Origin: a virus
Direction: 5' to 3' (one strand)
Virus record (IMG/VR): IMGVR_UViG_3300006880_000028
Location: 1-43,553 of that record
DNA length: 43,553 nt
In this document: positions 8,284 through 17,599 of the stretch, piece by piece
How the letters are laid out: each line of letters opens with the position of its first letter
How positions within the stretch are numbered: position 1 is the stretch's first letter
Notes under the pieces: generated by a model
Database searches by the model: none
Seen by the model: the letters and a program-made list of their open reading frames with translations, nothing else
Told to the model about the DNA's origin: nothing
Position numbers and translations under genes: made by a program

Positions 8284-8691
8284 ATGTCGATCGAAGACAT
8301 CCTCAAGAAACGCGCGGACGCGAGGGCGAGCCGCTCTGCTCGGGCAGAAGCCGAGCTCGAGACGCAAACTGATCTGCTCGAGAATCCGGACAACGGATTC
8401 TGCATTTTCGACAACGTCCCGGAAGATCTCCCGTGTGTTGTCATCGTGCGCCGGCCGAACCGCGACGAGATAGATCGCTACCGCGCGATCATCTGGCGCA
8501 ACAAGGACGAGCGCGGGGCGACGGAGGCCAAGGCGAAAGCCGCCCCGCAGCTCGCGCGAGGGTGCGTGCTTTACCCCGAGAAGGGGAAGTACGACCAGCT
8601 CGTCGACAAGGTCTCGATGGTTCCCGACGCCGTCGCCCGCGAGTGCATCAAGCTCGCCGAAGGGGGGATGAGAGACCTCTCAAAAGAATAG
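8284..8691 (+). CDS. Tail assembly chaperone, short form (gpG/gp41 type)
   Basis: 135 residues between tube and tape measure, GAAAGGA site upstream. Charged helical protein with an RRPNRDEIDRYRAIIWRNKDE segment and a C-terminal helix (VPDAVARECIKLAEGG), typical of the tail assembly chaperone that coats the tape measure before tube polymerisation. Near the 3' end a GGGGGG run (8662-8667) and a CTCAAAAGA run (8678-8686) provide slip sites for a -1 frameshift. Confidence 0.65.
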   Translation: MSIEDILKKRADARASRSARAEAELETQTDLLENPDNGFCIFDNVPEDLPCVVIVRRPNRDEIDRYRAIIWRNKDERGATEAKAKAAPQLARGCVLYPEKGKYDQLVDKVSMVPDAVARECIKLAEGGMRDLSKE

Positions 8692-8837
8692 AGGATCGGG
8701 TCCTCGCGGGACGAGGATCGCCCGGTGCGATGGCCATCAACATCGCCGCGCTCTTCGCATGCGAATCCCCGGAAGGCATCGCCGGAGCTCACGCAATCGC
8801 CGACCTGATCCACTCCGTGATGTTCCAAAAGAAGTGA
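8662..8837 (+). CDS. -1 frameshift extension of the tail assembly chaperone (gpGT type)
   Basis: The -1 frame is open through the stop of the short chaperone and continues to TGA 8835-8837, encoding about 50 further residues (RVLAGRGSPGAMAINIAALF...DLIHSVMFQKK). There is no independent ribosome-binding site; ATG 8730 lies within it. Programmed -1 frameshifting producing a chaperone fusion at this locus is a conserved feature of tailed phages (lambda G/GT, Mu 41). The slip could occur at the six-G run or at the CTCAAAAG run. Confidence 0.6.
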
Positions 8838-8847
8838 GGACCCAGAC

Positions 8848-10734
8848 GTGGACGGACTCGATTTCCAGCTCGACATCGAACAGCGCTTGCGGGGCGGCGA
8901 TGCCGTAACGGAGCTCGAGCGCCTCGAGGCCGCGTTCGAAGACGCGCAGTCCCGCTATGCCGACTTCGAAAAGGAGTCGCTGAGAGCGGCGAAGGCCCTC
9001 GAGAAGGTCGGCGCGGATGCCGAGATCGCGCGAACGAAGATGCAAGCCGCGATGAACGCCGGCGACGACGCGAAGGTAACGAAGCTCGCCGCTTCTCTCC
9101 AGGAGCTCGCGCAGAAGGAAGCCCGGCTCACGAAGGAAGCGGCCGCGGCAGATGCCGCGATGAGAAAGGAAGCCGAAGCGATCTCGGGCATGGCCGATCA
9201 GATCGGCGAAATGAAGGAAGCGGAGAAAGGAGGCTCCGAACAGGTGGAGGGCGCGGCCAAGGGCTTCAAGAAGCTCGGGGGCCCCCTCGGGCAAGTCGGA
9301 AACCTCGTCGAGGATGTCACCGAAGGCTTCGGCTTTCTCGAAGAGAGCCTCGGCGCCATGGGCGCGATCGCAGCCATCGGCGTAGCTGCCCTCGCGGCAC
9401 TCGCCGTCGGCCTTCTCGCCGTCGGCGCCGCGGCTCTGGGCGGCATCGCAGCCCTCGCCAAGTTCGGCGCGGAGACATCGAACATTCGTCGCGAGCAAGA
9501 GCTCACCCTCGAGGCGATCGCCGGCACCGATGCAGAAGGGCGCATTCTCTCGGAGACGTTCGACGACATCTCGAGATCGACGGCCGTCGGCTCCGAACGC
9601 CTGCTCGACATCACGCGAGATCTCAAGAAGGCCGGGCTCGAGGGAGACGATCTCTCGACGGCCCTTCGCGCGATCGCGGAGCAAGAGAGCGCCCTCGGCG
9701 ACACGAGCGGAACGAGCGATCTCGTAAAGGCGCTCAAAGACGGAACGAAGACAGCGGGCGACTTGGCCGACGAGATGGATCAGAAATATGGCGGCGTCGT
9801 CTCGAAGAAGATCCTCGGCCTCGATCAACAGTTCGCGCAGTTCAAGCGCAACATCGCGAGCATCTTCGGCGGCCTCGATCTCGAGGAATTCCTCGAAGGC
9901 CTCTCGAAGCTCGTCGCTCTCTTCGATACGTCGACCGCGAGCGGCCAGGCCCTAAAGACAATCTTCGAGTCGCTCTTTCAGCCGCTCTTTTCTTCGTCGG
10001 GCGACGTCTTCACGTTCATCGAGCGCGGGTTTCTCCAGCTCGAGATCGTCGCGCTCAAGTTCGGCATCATGGTGAAAGAGGCGCTCAAGGACGGAACGAG
10101 CGGTCTCGATCTCAAGCCGCTAAAGGAGCTCTACGACCTCACGAAGGATCCGGCGTGGACGATGTTCGGCATCGCGCTCGACACCATCGGGATCGGTCTA
10201 CGCGGGATGGCGCTTTTCGGGCTCATGGTCGTTGGTTTCATCGTCGACACCATCAACCTCTCGAGCCGCATGCTCCAGTTTTTCAAGGATCTCGGCGCTG
10301 GCGTCGTCGAAACACAAAAAGCGTTCATGACGCTCGGCAGTGACATCGTCCAGGGGCTCATCGAAGGCATCACGGGCGGCGCTCCGAAGGTGATCCAATC
10401 GATCACGAGCATGGCCTCGGCCGCCGTCGATGCCGCGAAGGCCGTGCTCAAGAGCCACTCTCCTTCCGAGGTCTTCTACGACATCGGCGAGAGCGCGCCG
10501 GCGGGCATGGCTGGAGGCATCGACGACGGTGCCCCCGACGTTGCCGCGGCCGTCACCGACCTCGTCTCGATCCCCGCGGTAAAGAGCGAGGGCAAGGGCG
10601 AGACAGCGAGCGCGCCGATCGGGCCATTTATTTTTCAGATCAACGGCGCACAGGACTCGAAGAGCGTCGCAAACGACATCGAGCTCGTACTCACGGAGTT
10701 CTTCGAGCGGCGAGCTCGCCAGGTTGCGACATGA
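8848..10734 (+). CDS. Tail tape measure protein
   Basis: 628 residues from GTG 8848. Residues 15-140 are a long Glu/Ala/Lys coiled coil; residues 165-215 are a hydrophobic Ala/Gly/Leu block (membrane-insertion type); residues 420-500 are helical and hydrophobic; the C-terminus contains SHSPSEVFYDIGESAPAGMAGGIDDGA, a segment typical of tape measure proteins in Mu-like and other myoviruses. At about 0.15 nm per residue, as for lambda gpH, the tail would be roughly 90 nm long. The last bases overlap the next ATG. Confidence 0.82.
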   Translation: MDGLDFQLDIEQRLRGGDAVTELERLEAAFEDAQSRYADFEKESLRAAKALEKVGADAEIARTKMQAAMNAGDDAKVTKLAASLQELAQKEARLTKEAAAADAAMRKEAEAISGMADQIGEMKEAEKGGSEQVEGAAKGFKKLGGPLGQVGNLVEDVTEGFGFLEESLGAMGAIAAIGVAALAALAVGLLAVGAAALGGIAALAKFGAETSNIRREQELTLEAIAGTDAEGRILSETFDDISRSTAVGSERLLDITRDLKKAGLEGDDLSTALRAIAEQESALGDTSGTSDLVKALKDGTKTAGDLADEMDQKYGGVVSKKILGLDQQFAQFKRNIASIFGGLDLEEFLEGLSKLVALFDTSTASGQALKTIFESLFQPLFSSSGDVFTFIERGFLQLEIVALKFGIMVKEALKDGTSGLDLKPLKELYDLTKDPAWTMFGIALDTIGIGLRGMALFGLMVVGFIVDTINLSSRMLQFFKDLGAGVVETQKAFMTLGSDIVQGLIEGITGGAPKVIQSITSMASAAVDAAKAVLKSHSPSEVFYDIGESAPAGMAGGIDDGAPDVAAAVTDLVSIPAVKSEGKGETASAPIGPFIFQINGAQDSKSVANDIELVLTEFFERRARQVAT

Positions 10735-11309
10735 CGAATCCCGTCCGCAACCCGCGCCTCTATGACTCCTTCAAGCTCGCCGGCCGGCGCTCGCCGGGTC
10801 GGTGCAAGTTCAACTTCCCGAAGCGCGAGCTCGGCTGGGACGTTCAGGTCCCGAAGGGCTCGACGGGTGGAAACACCGTCCTCAACAACACGAAGCCGAT
10901 GCAGTTCGAGGTCGAGATCTACGTCTGGGACGGCGATGACGAGTTCGGCGCGCCCGTCGATCACTTCGCGCGCTGGGACGCGTGGAAAGCCGTCCTCGAT
11001 AAGCCGATCAAACCGACAGATCCGAAGGCTCTCGACATCTTTCATCCGCAGCTCGAGGGGCTCAAGCCGCCCGTTCGCTCTGTTGTTGTGCAGTCGTATT
11101 GCGAGCCGCAGCCGGACGGAAAGGGCGGAGGCACCGCGAAGATCACGCTCCTCGAGTTTCGGCCGATCGTCCCAAAGAAAGCGAAGACGCCGAAGGGGAG
11201 CGATTCCTGGTTCTCGACCGACGAGCTCGCCGGAAAGAAGAGCGATCCCAACGCAGATCTCAAGGCCGAGGTGAAGAAGCTCACCGAAGCCTACAAAAGG
11301 GCCGGGTAA
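10731..11309 (+). CDS. Tail/baseplate protein following tape measure (LysM/XkdP-position)
   Basis: 192 residues, ATGA overlap with the tape measure gene. Beta-rich protein with GWDVQVPKGSTGGNTVLNNTKP, then QFEVEIYVWD and an FHPQLEGLKPPVRSVVV segment, ending in a lysine-rich helix. In myoviruses this place holds a protein that joins the tube end to the hub (XkdP, gp53 or P2 gpU-like). No decisive motif is visible, so the call relies on order and fold pattern. Confidence 0.4.
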   Translation: MTNPVRNPRLYDSFKLAGRRSPGRCKFNFPKRELGWDVQVPKGSTGGNTVLNNTKPMQFEVEIYVWDGDDEFGAPVDHFARWDAWKAVLDKPIKPTDPKALDIFHPQLEGLKPPVRSVVVQSYCEPQPDGKGGGTAKITLLEFRPIVPKKAKTPKGSDSWFSTDELAGKKSDPNADLKAEVKKLTEAYKRAG

Positions 11310-12541
11310 TGACGGACGCCGTCCTTAATGGGGAAAAGGTGCTCCGCGCGAGCGTTGTGCTCCCCCGCTGGGGTGTGTGGACGGCCGACGTCGAGCTCGC
11401 CGGCGATCATGCCCTCGCCGGCGCCGCGAAGCTCGAGATCGGCGGACTCTCCCTCAAGGGCACAATCGTTCACGGCGCTCCCTACGAGGGGCGAAGCTTC
11501 TATCAGATCGACGGCGGAAAAGCGGGCTGGAGAAACGTCGTAAAGCCACGCGCGTATCGGAGCGCGGCCGGCGTCAAGCGCTCGAACATTTTGATCGATG
11601 TGGCGCGCGACGCAGGCGAGGCCCTCGAGCTACCGGCGAACGACACGCGCATCGGTCCGGCGTGGGAATATCCGGAAGACCACGCCGCCCGCACGCTCGA
11701 CGCGATCGCGCCCGAGAATTGGTACGTCGGCGAAGACGGCGTCACGCGGATCGGCGTTCGCACGGCGAAGACATACACGAAACCGCACACGCTTCTCGAC
11801 TCGAGGCCCGAGCACAATCGCATCCTTGTTTCGACGGAGGACCTCACCGGGCTCCTTCCGGGCGCGAAGCTTCATGGGCTCGAGGCGGCGACGATTCGTC
11901 ACGAGATCACTTCCGACACGATGCGCACGCACATCTGGGGAACGGTCGGCGTCTCGCTCTCCGATCGCTTCTGGCAAGCGATCGCGCGGCTCGTTCTGCA
12001 GATCGTGCGCCCGCACTGGTATCACGGCGTCTACGAGTATCGCGTGACGGGCGGCGGAGGCGGTTACCTCAACCTACGGCCGATCGCGGGCTTTCTCCCG
12101 CCGCTTTCGAACGTCCCGATTCGCGTCGGGGCTTATGGCGCTCGAGGAACTCCGCAGACGGGCATGGGTTGCCTCGTCGGTTTCATCAACGCCGATCCGT
12201 CTCGTCCCTTCGTGCACTCCTTCGAAGGACAATGGGGCGGAGCCGCGGTGCCTCCGCTCTCGGCACTCTACGGCGACATCGTCGAGCTCGGCGCCGGCGG
12301 CGGGCCGAAGTGTGCTCGAGCCGGTGACACCGTGAACGCCGGATACATTGTGCTTACCTCGACGGGGCTCGTCAGCACGGCGAGCGGAACAAACGGATAT
12401 TTCCCGGGCGATGACGCGGGGAGCACGGTCAACCAAGGACTCGCGAATAGCGCCGCCGCCTCCTTGGTTCCCGCCGGCTCTGTGCTTGCGATGACGGGTG
12501 GCAAGATCACGAGCGGCTCCGCGAAAGTGAAGGTCGCGTGA
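11309..12541 (+). CDS. Baseplate hub/spike protein
   Basis: 410 residues, start ATG 11309 overlapping the previous TAA. The N-terminal half (beta domains with RSFYQIDGG and ENWYVGEDGVTRIGVR) resembles hub proteins of the gp44/gpD type. The middle contains GYLNLRPIAGFLPPLSNVPIRVGAYG and GMGCLVGFINADPSRPFVHSF, the OB-fold pattern (V.VGF..GDP..P) of baseplate spike proteins (gpV/gp45). It therefore probably combines hub and OB-fold spike functions at the tip of the tail tube. Confidence 0.6.
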   Translation: MTDAVLNGEKVLRASVVLPRWGVWTADVELAGDHALAGAAKLEIGGLSLKGTIVHGAPYEGRSFYQIDGGKAGWRNVVKPRAYRSAAGVKRSNILIDVARDAGEALELPANDTRIGPAWEYPEDHAARTLDAIAPENWYVGEDGVTRIGVRTAKTYTKPHTLLDSRPEHNRILVSTEDLTGLLPGAKLHGLEAATIRHEITSDTMRTHIWGTVGVSLSDRFWQAIARLVLQIVRPHWYHGVYEYRVTGGGGGYLNLRPIAGFLPPLSNVPIRVGAYGARGTPQTGMGCLVGFINADPSRPFVHSFEGQWGGAAVPPLSALYGDIVELGAGGGPKCARAGDTVNAGYIVLTSTGLVSTASGTNGYFPGDDAGSTVNQGLANSAAASLVPAGSVLAMTGGKITSGSAKVKVA

Positions 12542-12954
12542 TGACCATCACCACGCCGCCCTACGGTCGCGACACCTCGGCGACGTCGCGCGTCCACTAC
12601 GGAAAGGTCGTTTCCGGCGGGACTCTCCTCGCAGAGGCCTGCTATCGGCGCCTCATCTCGGAGCGCAGCGCGCTCGAGGACGATCTCACCTACGGCTTCG
12701 CGCTCGCGAACAAGCTCGGAGCGTCGATGACGCTCGACGATCGCGAATCGCTCGCCCCAGAGCTGGCGGCCGAGCTCAAGAAAGATGAGCGCATCGATGA
12801 CGTGACGGTCTCGATCATCGAGACGCAGACAGAAGGCGCGAGCGTCGCTCTCGACATCGAGATCGAAGGCATCGGCAAAGAGGGCGAGGAATTCGGGCTC
12901 GCGCTAAGAGCCAAAGACGCGAAGGTCGAGCTCCTTCACCTGTGGGGCGAGTGA
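12541..12954 (+). CDS. Baseplate wedge protein (gp46 / gp25-like)
   Basis: 137 residues starting in a TGATG overlap. The region ALEDDLTYGFALANKLGASMT, with two following helices and a strand VTVSIIETQTEGASVALDIEIEG, matches the small wedge protein (Mu gp46, T4 gp25 type) that starts sheath assembly. The gene is directly followed by the J-like wedge gene, as in Mu and P2. Confidence 0.6.
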   Translation: MTITTPPYGRDTSATSRVHYGKVVSGGTLLAEACYRRLISERSALEDDLTYGFALANKLGASMTLDDRESLAPELAAELKKDERIDDVTVSIIETQTEGASVALDIEIEGIGKEGEEFGLALRAKDAKVELLHLWGE

Positions 12955-14276
12955 TGGCGGCCGAGACCCTTTTGAAGAGCCTGATCGCGTCGCTCCCGAA
13001 GGAGAAGATCTACCAAAAGTTCGTGGACGTCATGAGCGCGCTCGGCGTGGATACGGAGTCATGGCAGCCAGGCGATCCGACGCGCTCGACCCTCGCCGCC
13101 ATCGCTTCGCGCGAAGCGGAGTGGGAGAATTTCGACACCGGCTTTCCCGTGATGATCAAGGGCATGCTGCTCGGTCTCTCGAGCGGCTCCTGGCTGACGG
13201 TCCTTCTCGAGAAGAACTTCAACGTGTTTCGCGACCCGGCGACGTACGCGACGTGCACGCTTCGGGTGACGAACAACGGGAGCGAGGACTTCGGGACGGT
13301 CGATGCAGGCGATCTCACCACCGCGAATTCGAACGTCGACGGCGAGCCAAACTTCACGAACGACGACGCCTTCGCGCTCGGCCCGAACGACATCGTCGAC
13401 ATCGACATCACCGCGAGCCAAGCCGGCACGGCGAGTAACTCACAGGTCGGCGAAATCGACACCATCGTCGGGACGCCCTTTCCCAATGTGACGGTCACAA
13501 ACATCACCGCCGCGCTCGCGAACGACGAGGAAAGTGATGCGCAAGCGACGGCGCGCGGCCAGGTAAAGAACGAGAGCACGTCGCCGAACGGCCCTAAGGG
13601 CGCCTACGAATATTTCGCGAAGACACCGTCGCCCGAGAACGGCACCGCGCTCGAGCACGGCGTAAGGGCTGCGCTCGGCCTTCTCGGCGAAGAGGAGCCC
13701 GACGTTGAAGGCGCGAAGGAGACGCTATCCAATCTTGTCGCGGCCAAGCCCTCGACGAACGTTACGCGCGTCCGCGTGATCCCTGAATCGGACTTCGGCG
13801 ACGCCATCGTTTTCCTCGCTGGCGCATCTGGCGCCCTTACGACCGACGATCGCGACGCGGCCGAAGAGCGGCTGGAGACATGGGCGAATCCCTTCGTCAT
13901 CAACCTCGTCGTCATCAACGCGGACAACAAATCGATCGCCGTCACCTACGAGCTCTGGGTCTACGACACCATCAACTTGACGACGAGCGAGATCGAAGAC
14001 GTCGTCGAGGACTACCTGCAGGCGCAGATCAAAGAACGCCCCATCGCCGGCGACATCCTCCCAGGCGATACGACCGGCGCGATCTTCTTCGATTGGATCA
14101 AGGCGCAAATCATCGAGGCCGTTGCTCCGCATGCGTTCAAGTGCACGGTGACGGCGCCGAGCGGCGACACAGCGCTCGATCTCACCATCGACACCGACAC
14201 GCCCGAGAATTCGAGCGCCGAAGTCGCGATCCTCGGAACCATCACCGGCACCGTCCACACGGTGGTGAGATCATGA
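12954..14276 (+). CDS. Baseplate J-like protein (Mu gp47 / P2 J)
   Basis: 440 residues, TGATG overlap start. It shows the J-like plan: an N-terminal helical part with SREAEWENF and LGLSSGSWLTVLLEKNFNVFR, a central beta domain containing an AGTASNSQVGEID loop, then an NGPKGAYEYFAKT helix and ferredoxin-like repeats with NVTRVRVIPESDFGDAIVFLAG. It forms the wedge ring around the hub and signals sheath contraction. Confidence 0.75.
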   Translation: MAAETLLKSLIASLPKEKIYQKFVDVMSALGVDTESWQPGDPTRSTLAAIASREAEWENFDTGFPVMIKGMLLGLSSGSWLTVLLEKNFNVFRDPATYATCTLRVTNNGSEDFGTVDAGDLTTANSNVDGEPNFTNDDAFALGPNDIVDIDITASQAGTASNSQVGEIDTIVGTPFPNVTVTNITAALANDEESDAQATARGQVKNESTSPNGPKGAYEYFAKTPSPENGTALEHGVRAALGLLGEEEPDVEGAKETLSNLVAAKPSTNVTRVRVIPESDFGDAIVFLAGASGALTTDDRDAAEERLETWANPFVINLVVINADNKSIAVTYELWVYDTINLTTSEIEDVVEDYLQAQIKERPIAGDILPGDTTGAIFFDWIKAQIIEAVAPHAFKCTVTAPSGDTALDLTIDTDTPENSSAEVAILGTITGTVHTVVRS

Positions 14277-15142
14277 GGTTCCGCGACATCATCAAGAAGC
14301 TCGGTCCCGGATGGCTCGTGAGGGACGTCATCACGATGCCCGATGGGAGCAACGTCGAGGTCGACTCGCGCCTCTTCCGAGCTGTTATGACGTGGTGGGA
14401 CGTTCGCGCGACGCGACTCAAGCTCGGCTTGTACGCGGCGTTGCCAGGCCTCGCGCCGGCGGATGCCCTCTCTTACATCGGCAATCGCCTCGGCATCGAA
14501 CGAGGTCCCGAGGAGCCGCGCGCGAGCTACGAGTACCGTTTGCAGCGCGGCATCGACGACAAGCGCGTCGCCGGAAACGCATGGGCCCTGCTCGAGCAGA
14601 TTCGCGGCTACTGCACGCCGCACGCGGTCCGCGTTCGCATCGTGAACGAGCACGGGCATTGGTACACGATCGATCGCGATGGAACGCGCTCGCGCTATCG
14701 AAACAGCACGTGGGACTGGGACGGCGCGAGCGCTCGAGCGGAGCTTTTCGGCACACGCATTCCGTGGTCGCGCTTCTGGGTCCTGATTTACCCGACGACG
14801 GGATCGCCGAAAGAGCCGTGGGATCGCGACGGCACGTGGGGCAACGGCGAGCTCTGGGGCGATAACCTCGAGACGGAGACGTGGGGCTCGACAGCGTCGC
14901 CGGCGGACGTTCTCGCGATACAGCGCATCATTCAACGCTGGAAGCCGGCCGCGTCGAGGTGCGTCTCGGCGATCATCGTGTTTGACGACGCGGCGTTCGA
15001 TCCGGCTGACACGTCACCACCGCTCGCCGACGGCACCTGGAAAAACTGCGGCCGGTACGGCGTCGTCGCCGGTCGCAAAACCGTGGCGCGTAGCGTCGAC
15101 GCCATCTACTGGCGAGCGTCCTCTGGAGTCGATCCCGCATGA
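14273..15142 (+). CDS. Tail protein, gpI/gp48-like baseplate periphery
   Basis: 289 residues, ATGA-coupled to the J-like gene. It has a helical N-terminus (DALSYIGNRLGIERGPEEP, ASYEYRLQRGIDDKRVAGNA) and a Trp-rich region (STWDWDG, WGDNLETETWGS) followed by VLAIQRIIQRWKPAASRCVSAIIVFDD. This WKPA..R...I pattern recurs in tail proteins located between gpJ-like and fibre genes. It probably connects fibres to the baseplate. Confidence 0.5.
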   Translation: MRFRDIIKKLGPGWLVRDVITMPDGSNVEVDSRLFRAVMTWWDVRATRLKLGLYAALPGLAPADALSYIGNRLGIERGPEEPRASYEYRLQRGIDDKRVAGNAWALLEQIRGYCTPHAVRVRIVNEHGHWYTIDRDGTRSRYRNSTWDWDGASARAELFGTRIPWSRFWVLIYPTTGSPKEPWDRDGTWGNGELWGDNLETETWGSTASPADVLAIQRIIQRWKPAASRCVSAIIVFDDAAFDPADTSPPLADGTWKNCGRYGVVAGRKTVARSVDAIYWRASSGVDPA

Positions 15143-16302
15143 GCACTTCCTACACACCGAAGCCCCGAGCACAGCAGACGTTCACGAAGCCCCAGGACGG
15201 CGACAACAAGGACGTCGCCTCGATCAACATCGCTGTCGAGGGCCTCGCCGACTCGGATGCGCGAACGCATCTCGCCGAGGCGATGGAATGGGGCCCAGCA
15301 ATCACGACGGCAAAAGACGTCGTGCGCGGGGCGTATTCGCTGAAGGAGCAATCGTGGTTCACCGTCGGCCCTGGCGCGAACGACTTCCTTCTGCGGTCGC
15401 AGGACAGCGGCCGATCGTGGGTCGATCTCAGCGGGACCATCGGCGTCGACGACGCGCTATCGACGTACGACATCGCCATCAACGCGGCCGGGCAAGCCGT
15501 AATCATCAACGTGGGCACGCAGGATATCTACGAGTCGGCCTACGGTGGTTATGCCGGCTTCGCGTTTTCGACGTCCGCCGGCGTCCTCAACGCTGCGATG
15601 ACGGCGGGCCAGATCATCTTCGAAGAGGTCAACGATCTTTGGCTCGCTCTCTACCGGACGACGGGCAGCGGCATGCGGGCGGACACGTCGCCCAATCGAA
15701 CGGCGTGGACGAACCAAACGCTTCCCGCCGGATGGGCGGCCTACAACAACTCGACGCAAAACCCGCGTGTCGCCGCAAACGATGCGGGCAGGATCGTCGC
15801 TCTTTTCTACGACGACACCGCGCTCAATTTGAAATATCGGTTCGCCTACTCCACCGACGGCGGCGTGAACTGGACGGCCGGCACCGCGCTCACCCCCGGC
15901 TTCGGGCCGGCGACGGATTGTGTTTCGAAGCCCACCTACGATCCTGACTTCGACGACTGGTACTTCTGCGCCGCGGAAACGACGGGCACCAATTCGACAG
16001 AGGTCTATCGATCGGAAGACGGCGGCGCGACATGGTCGATCGTCTACTCGAACATCAACACGGATAATTACGCCTTCGTAGCGATCGCGTGGTTCAACGG
16101 CGTGCTCGTCGCCTCCAACATCGGCGGGCGAATCTTCTTCTCTACCGATCGCGGCGTCACCTGGAAGCTCGCCACGCGAAACCTCCTGAACGGCGCATGC
16201 CGACCTTGGCTCAGCGTCGGCAACGGGCAGCTCCTCGTCATCGACGACACCGACAACGTTTCCTATGTCACGCGCCGCCTCGGCGCAGTGGGAGGTGGGT
16301 GA
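15139..16302 (+). CDS. Tail fibre with Asp-box (BNR) beta-propeller
   Basis: 387 residues, ATGA-coupled. After an N-terminal attachment segment (about 1-45), four Asp-box motifs S-x-D-x-G-x-x-W are visible: SQDSGRSW (about 87), STDGGVNW (about 237), SEDGGATW (about 292) and STDRGVTW (about 335). Asp boxes mark blades of sialidase-type propellers, so the body should be a glycan-binding or glycan-cleaving propeller. Sialidase catalytic residues cannot be assigned by eye, so binding is the safer role. It begins the receptor-binding cluster. Confidence 0.65.
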   Translation: MSTSYTPKPRAQQTFTKPQDGDNKDVASINIAVEGLADSDARTHLAEAMEWGPAITTAKDVVRGAYSLKEQSWFTVGPGANDFLLRSQDSGRSWVDLSGTIGVDDALSTYDIAINAAGQAVIINVGTQDIYESAYGGYAGFAFSTSAGVLNAAMTAGQIIFEEVNDLWLALYRTTGSGMRADTSPNRTAWTNQTLPAGWAAYNNSTQNPRVAANDAGRIVALFYDDTALNLKYRFAYSTDGGVNWTAGTALTPGFGPATDCVSKPTYDPDFDDWYFCAAETTGTNSTEVYRSEDGGATWSIVYSNINTDNYAFVAIAWFNGVLVASNIGGRIFFSTDRGVTWKLATRNLLNGACRPWLSVGNGQLLVIDDTDNVSYVTRRLGAVGGG

Positions 16303-16862
16303 TGAGCGATTTCGCAGACGACCTCCTCCCGATCCGCAAGATCTTCGTCGACGGCGTCGAGCAGCCCTTCATTCGCGACGTCGACTTCAAGAGCGGCGCC
16401 TTCACCGTCACCGTCGATACTGAGAACGGCGTCCTATCGATCGAGAGCTCCGGCGTCATCGCGAAGGACGAATCCACGTTCGGCGAAGAAGCAGACGTCG
16501 TTTCCCGATTGGTGCGCTACTTCTCGACGGACTCAGGCATCGTCACAGCCGACAGCTACACGATGGCGAATGGCGAGGCACTCTACGACTTCATCATCAC
16601 CGTCAACGGCAAAAAGCGGCTCGACTCCGATGCGTACTGCCGTGACCACCGCGTGAAGTACCGCCGCACGGCGAGCGGCGCGCCTTCAATCCTTGGCTCA
16701 CTTGTCAGTGGCACAGAAGATCGCGACGGCGACCTCGCGACAGCGACCTCAACGATTGATCTCAGCTCCAACGATCTTCGCGTTCGCATCACGCCCAACA
16801 CGGGCTCCGATGTCGACTGGACGATCACGATGCAGGTGCAGATCACGAGGGATGTCACGTGA
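16302..16862 (+). CDS. Hypothetical fibre-associated beta protein
   Basis: 186 residues with an internal GGAGGTGGGTG ribosome-binding region inside the end of the propeller gene. The N-terminus (IRKIFVDGVEQPFIRDVDFKSG) and the FTVTVDTENGVLSIESSG strand look like a virion attachment domain. The second half alternates strands with IDLSSNDLRVRITPNTGSDVDWTITMQVQ. No family is recognised; the position inside the fibre cluster suggests a fibre chaperone or adaptor. Confidence 0.45.
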   Translation: MSDFADDLLPIRKIFVDGVEQPFIRDVDFKSGAFTVTVDTENGVLSIESSGVIAKDESTFGEEADVVSRLVRYFSTDSGIVTADSYTMANGEALYDFIITVNGKKRLDSDAYCRDHRVKYRRTASGAPSILGSLVSGTEDRDGDLATATSTIDLSSNDLRVRITPNTGSDVDWTITMQVQITRDVT

Positions 16863-17599
16863 CACCTCCCTTCGGTGTCGGCCTCGCGTTCAAGCATCCG
16901 GCCAAAGGGGCAGCTCCGTTCTCGCCGCTCGACTTGCCAAATCTCGAGCTGTGGCTCGACGCCTCGGACACGGGCGGCGTCGACATGACCAATCTCACCA
17001 CTTGGCTTGATCTCAGCGGCAACGGGATTGACCTCGACGCTCAAGACGGCGCCAACGTTTTTCATGCGACGGGCGGACCGAACAATCAGCCCTACGTCGG
17101 GTTCTCGGCTGGCGGCCTTTACCGACTCTCCCCTCTCATCGCTGGCGCCGATGCTGCGCGCACCATGTTCGTCGTCTCGCGGCGCGGAGCGGACGGTTGC
17201 GTGTGCGTCTTCGATGGGCGCTACGGATTCAACGGCTTCGCTTACACCTACGGTCTCGCGACATCGAACAAACGCGAGGTCTACCTGGGCGGAGTCGCTG
17301 GCGAATACGACACCGGCTCGAACGCAACGAACAATTGGGAAAAGGTCTGCTGCATCAATACCGGGACCGGCGGATCGTCAGGCGCCCAACGTTTTCGACT
17401 GAATGGCGCCGAGCGAACTCTCAGCGCGAGCAACGCAACGGAGGGGGCGAGCACGCTTTATTTCTCGGTCGGTGGCGATCACCCGTCAACGCTTCCGCTC
17501 AACGGCGACGTCGCCGAGGTCATCATTTGCTCCGGCGTCACGTCGGCCGACGACATCGATCTCACGGAGGCGTACTTGCTCGACAAGTACGGCGTCTAA
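16859..17599 (+). CDS. Concanavalin A/LamG-like lectin fibre protein
   Basis: 246 residues from GTG 16859 (GTGA overlap). The pattern LELWLDASD...TTWLDLSGNGIDLDAQ, PYVGFSAGG, a FVVSRRG strand and a RFRLNGAERTLS strand, then LPLNGDVAEVIICSGVTSADDIDLTEAYLLDKYG, is characteristic of LamG/ConA-like jelly-roll domains in phage and secreted proteins, where the last segment is the terminal helix. It is likely a carbohydrate-binding fibre module. Confidence 0.6.
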   Translation: MTPPFGVGLAFKHPAKGAAPFSPLDLPNLELWLDASDTGGVDMTNLTTWLDLSGNGIDLDAQDGANVFHATGGPNNQPYVGFSAGGLYRLSPLIAGADAARTMFVVSRRGADGCVCVFDGRYGFNGFAYTYGLATSNKREVYLGGVAGEYDTGSNATNNWEKVCCINTGTGGSSGAQRFRLNGAERTLSASNATEGASTLYFSVGGDHPSTLPLNGDVAEVIICSGVTSADDIDLTEAYLLDKYGV

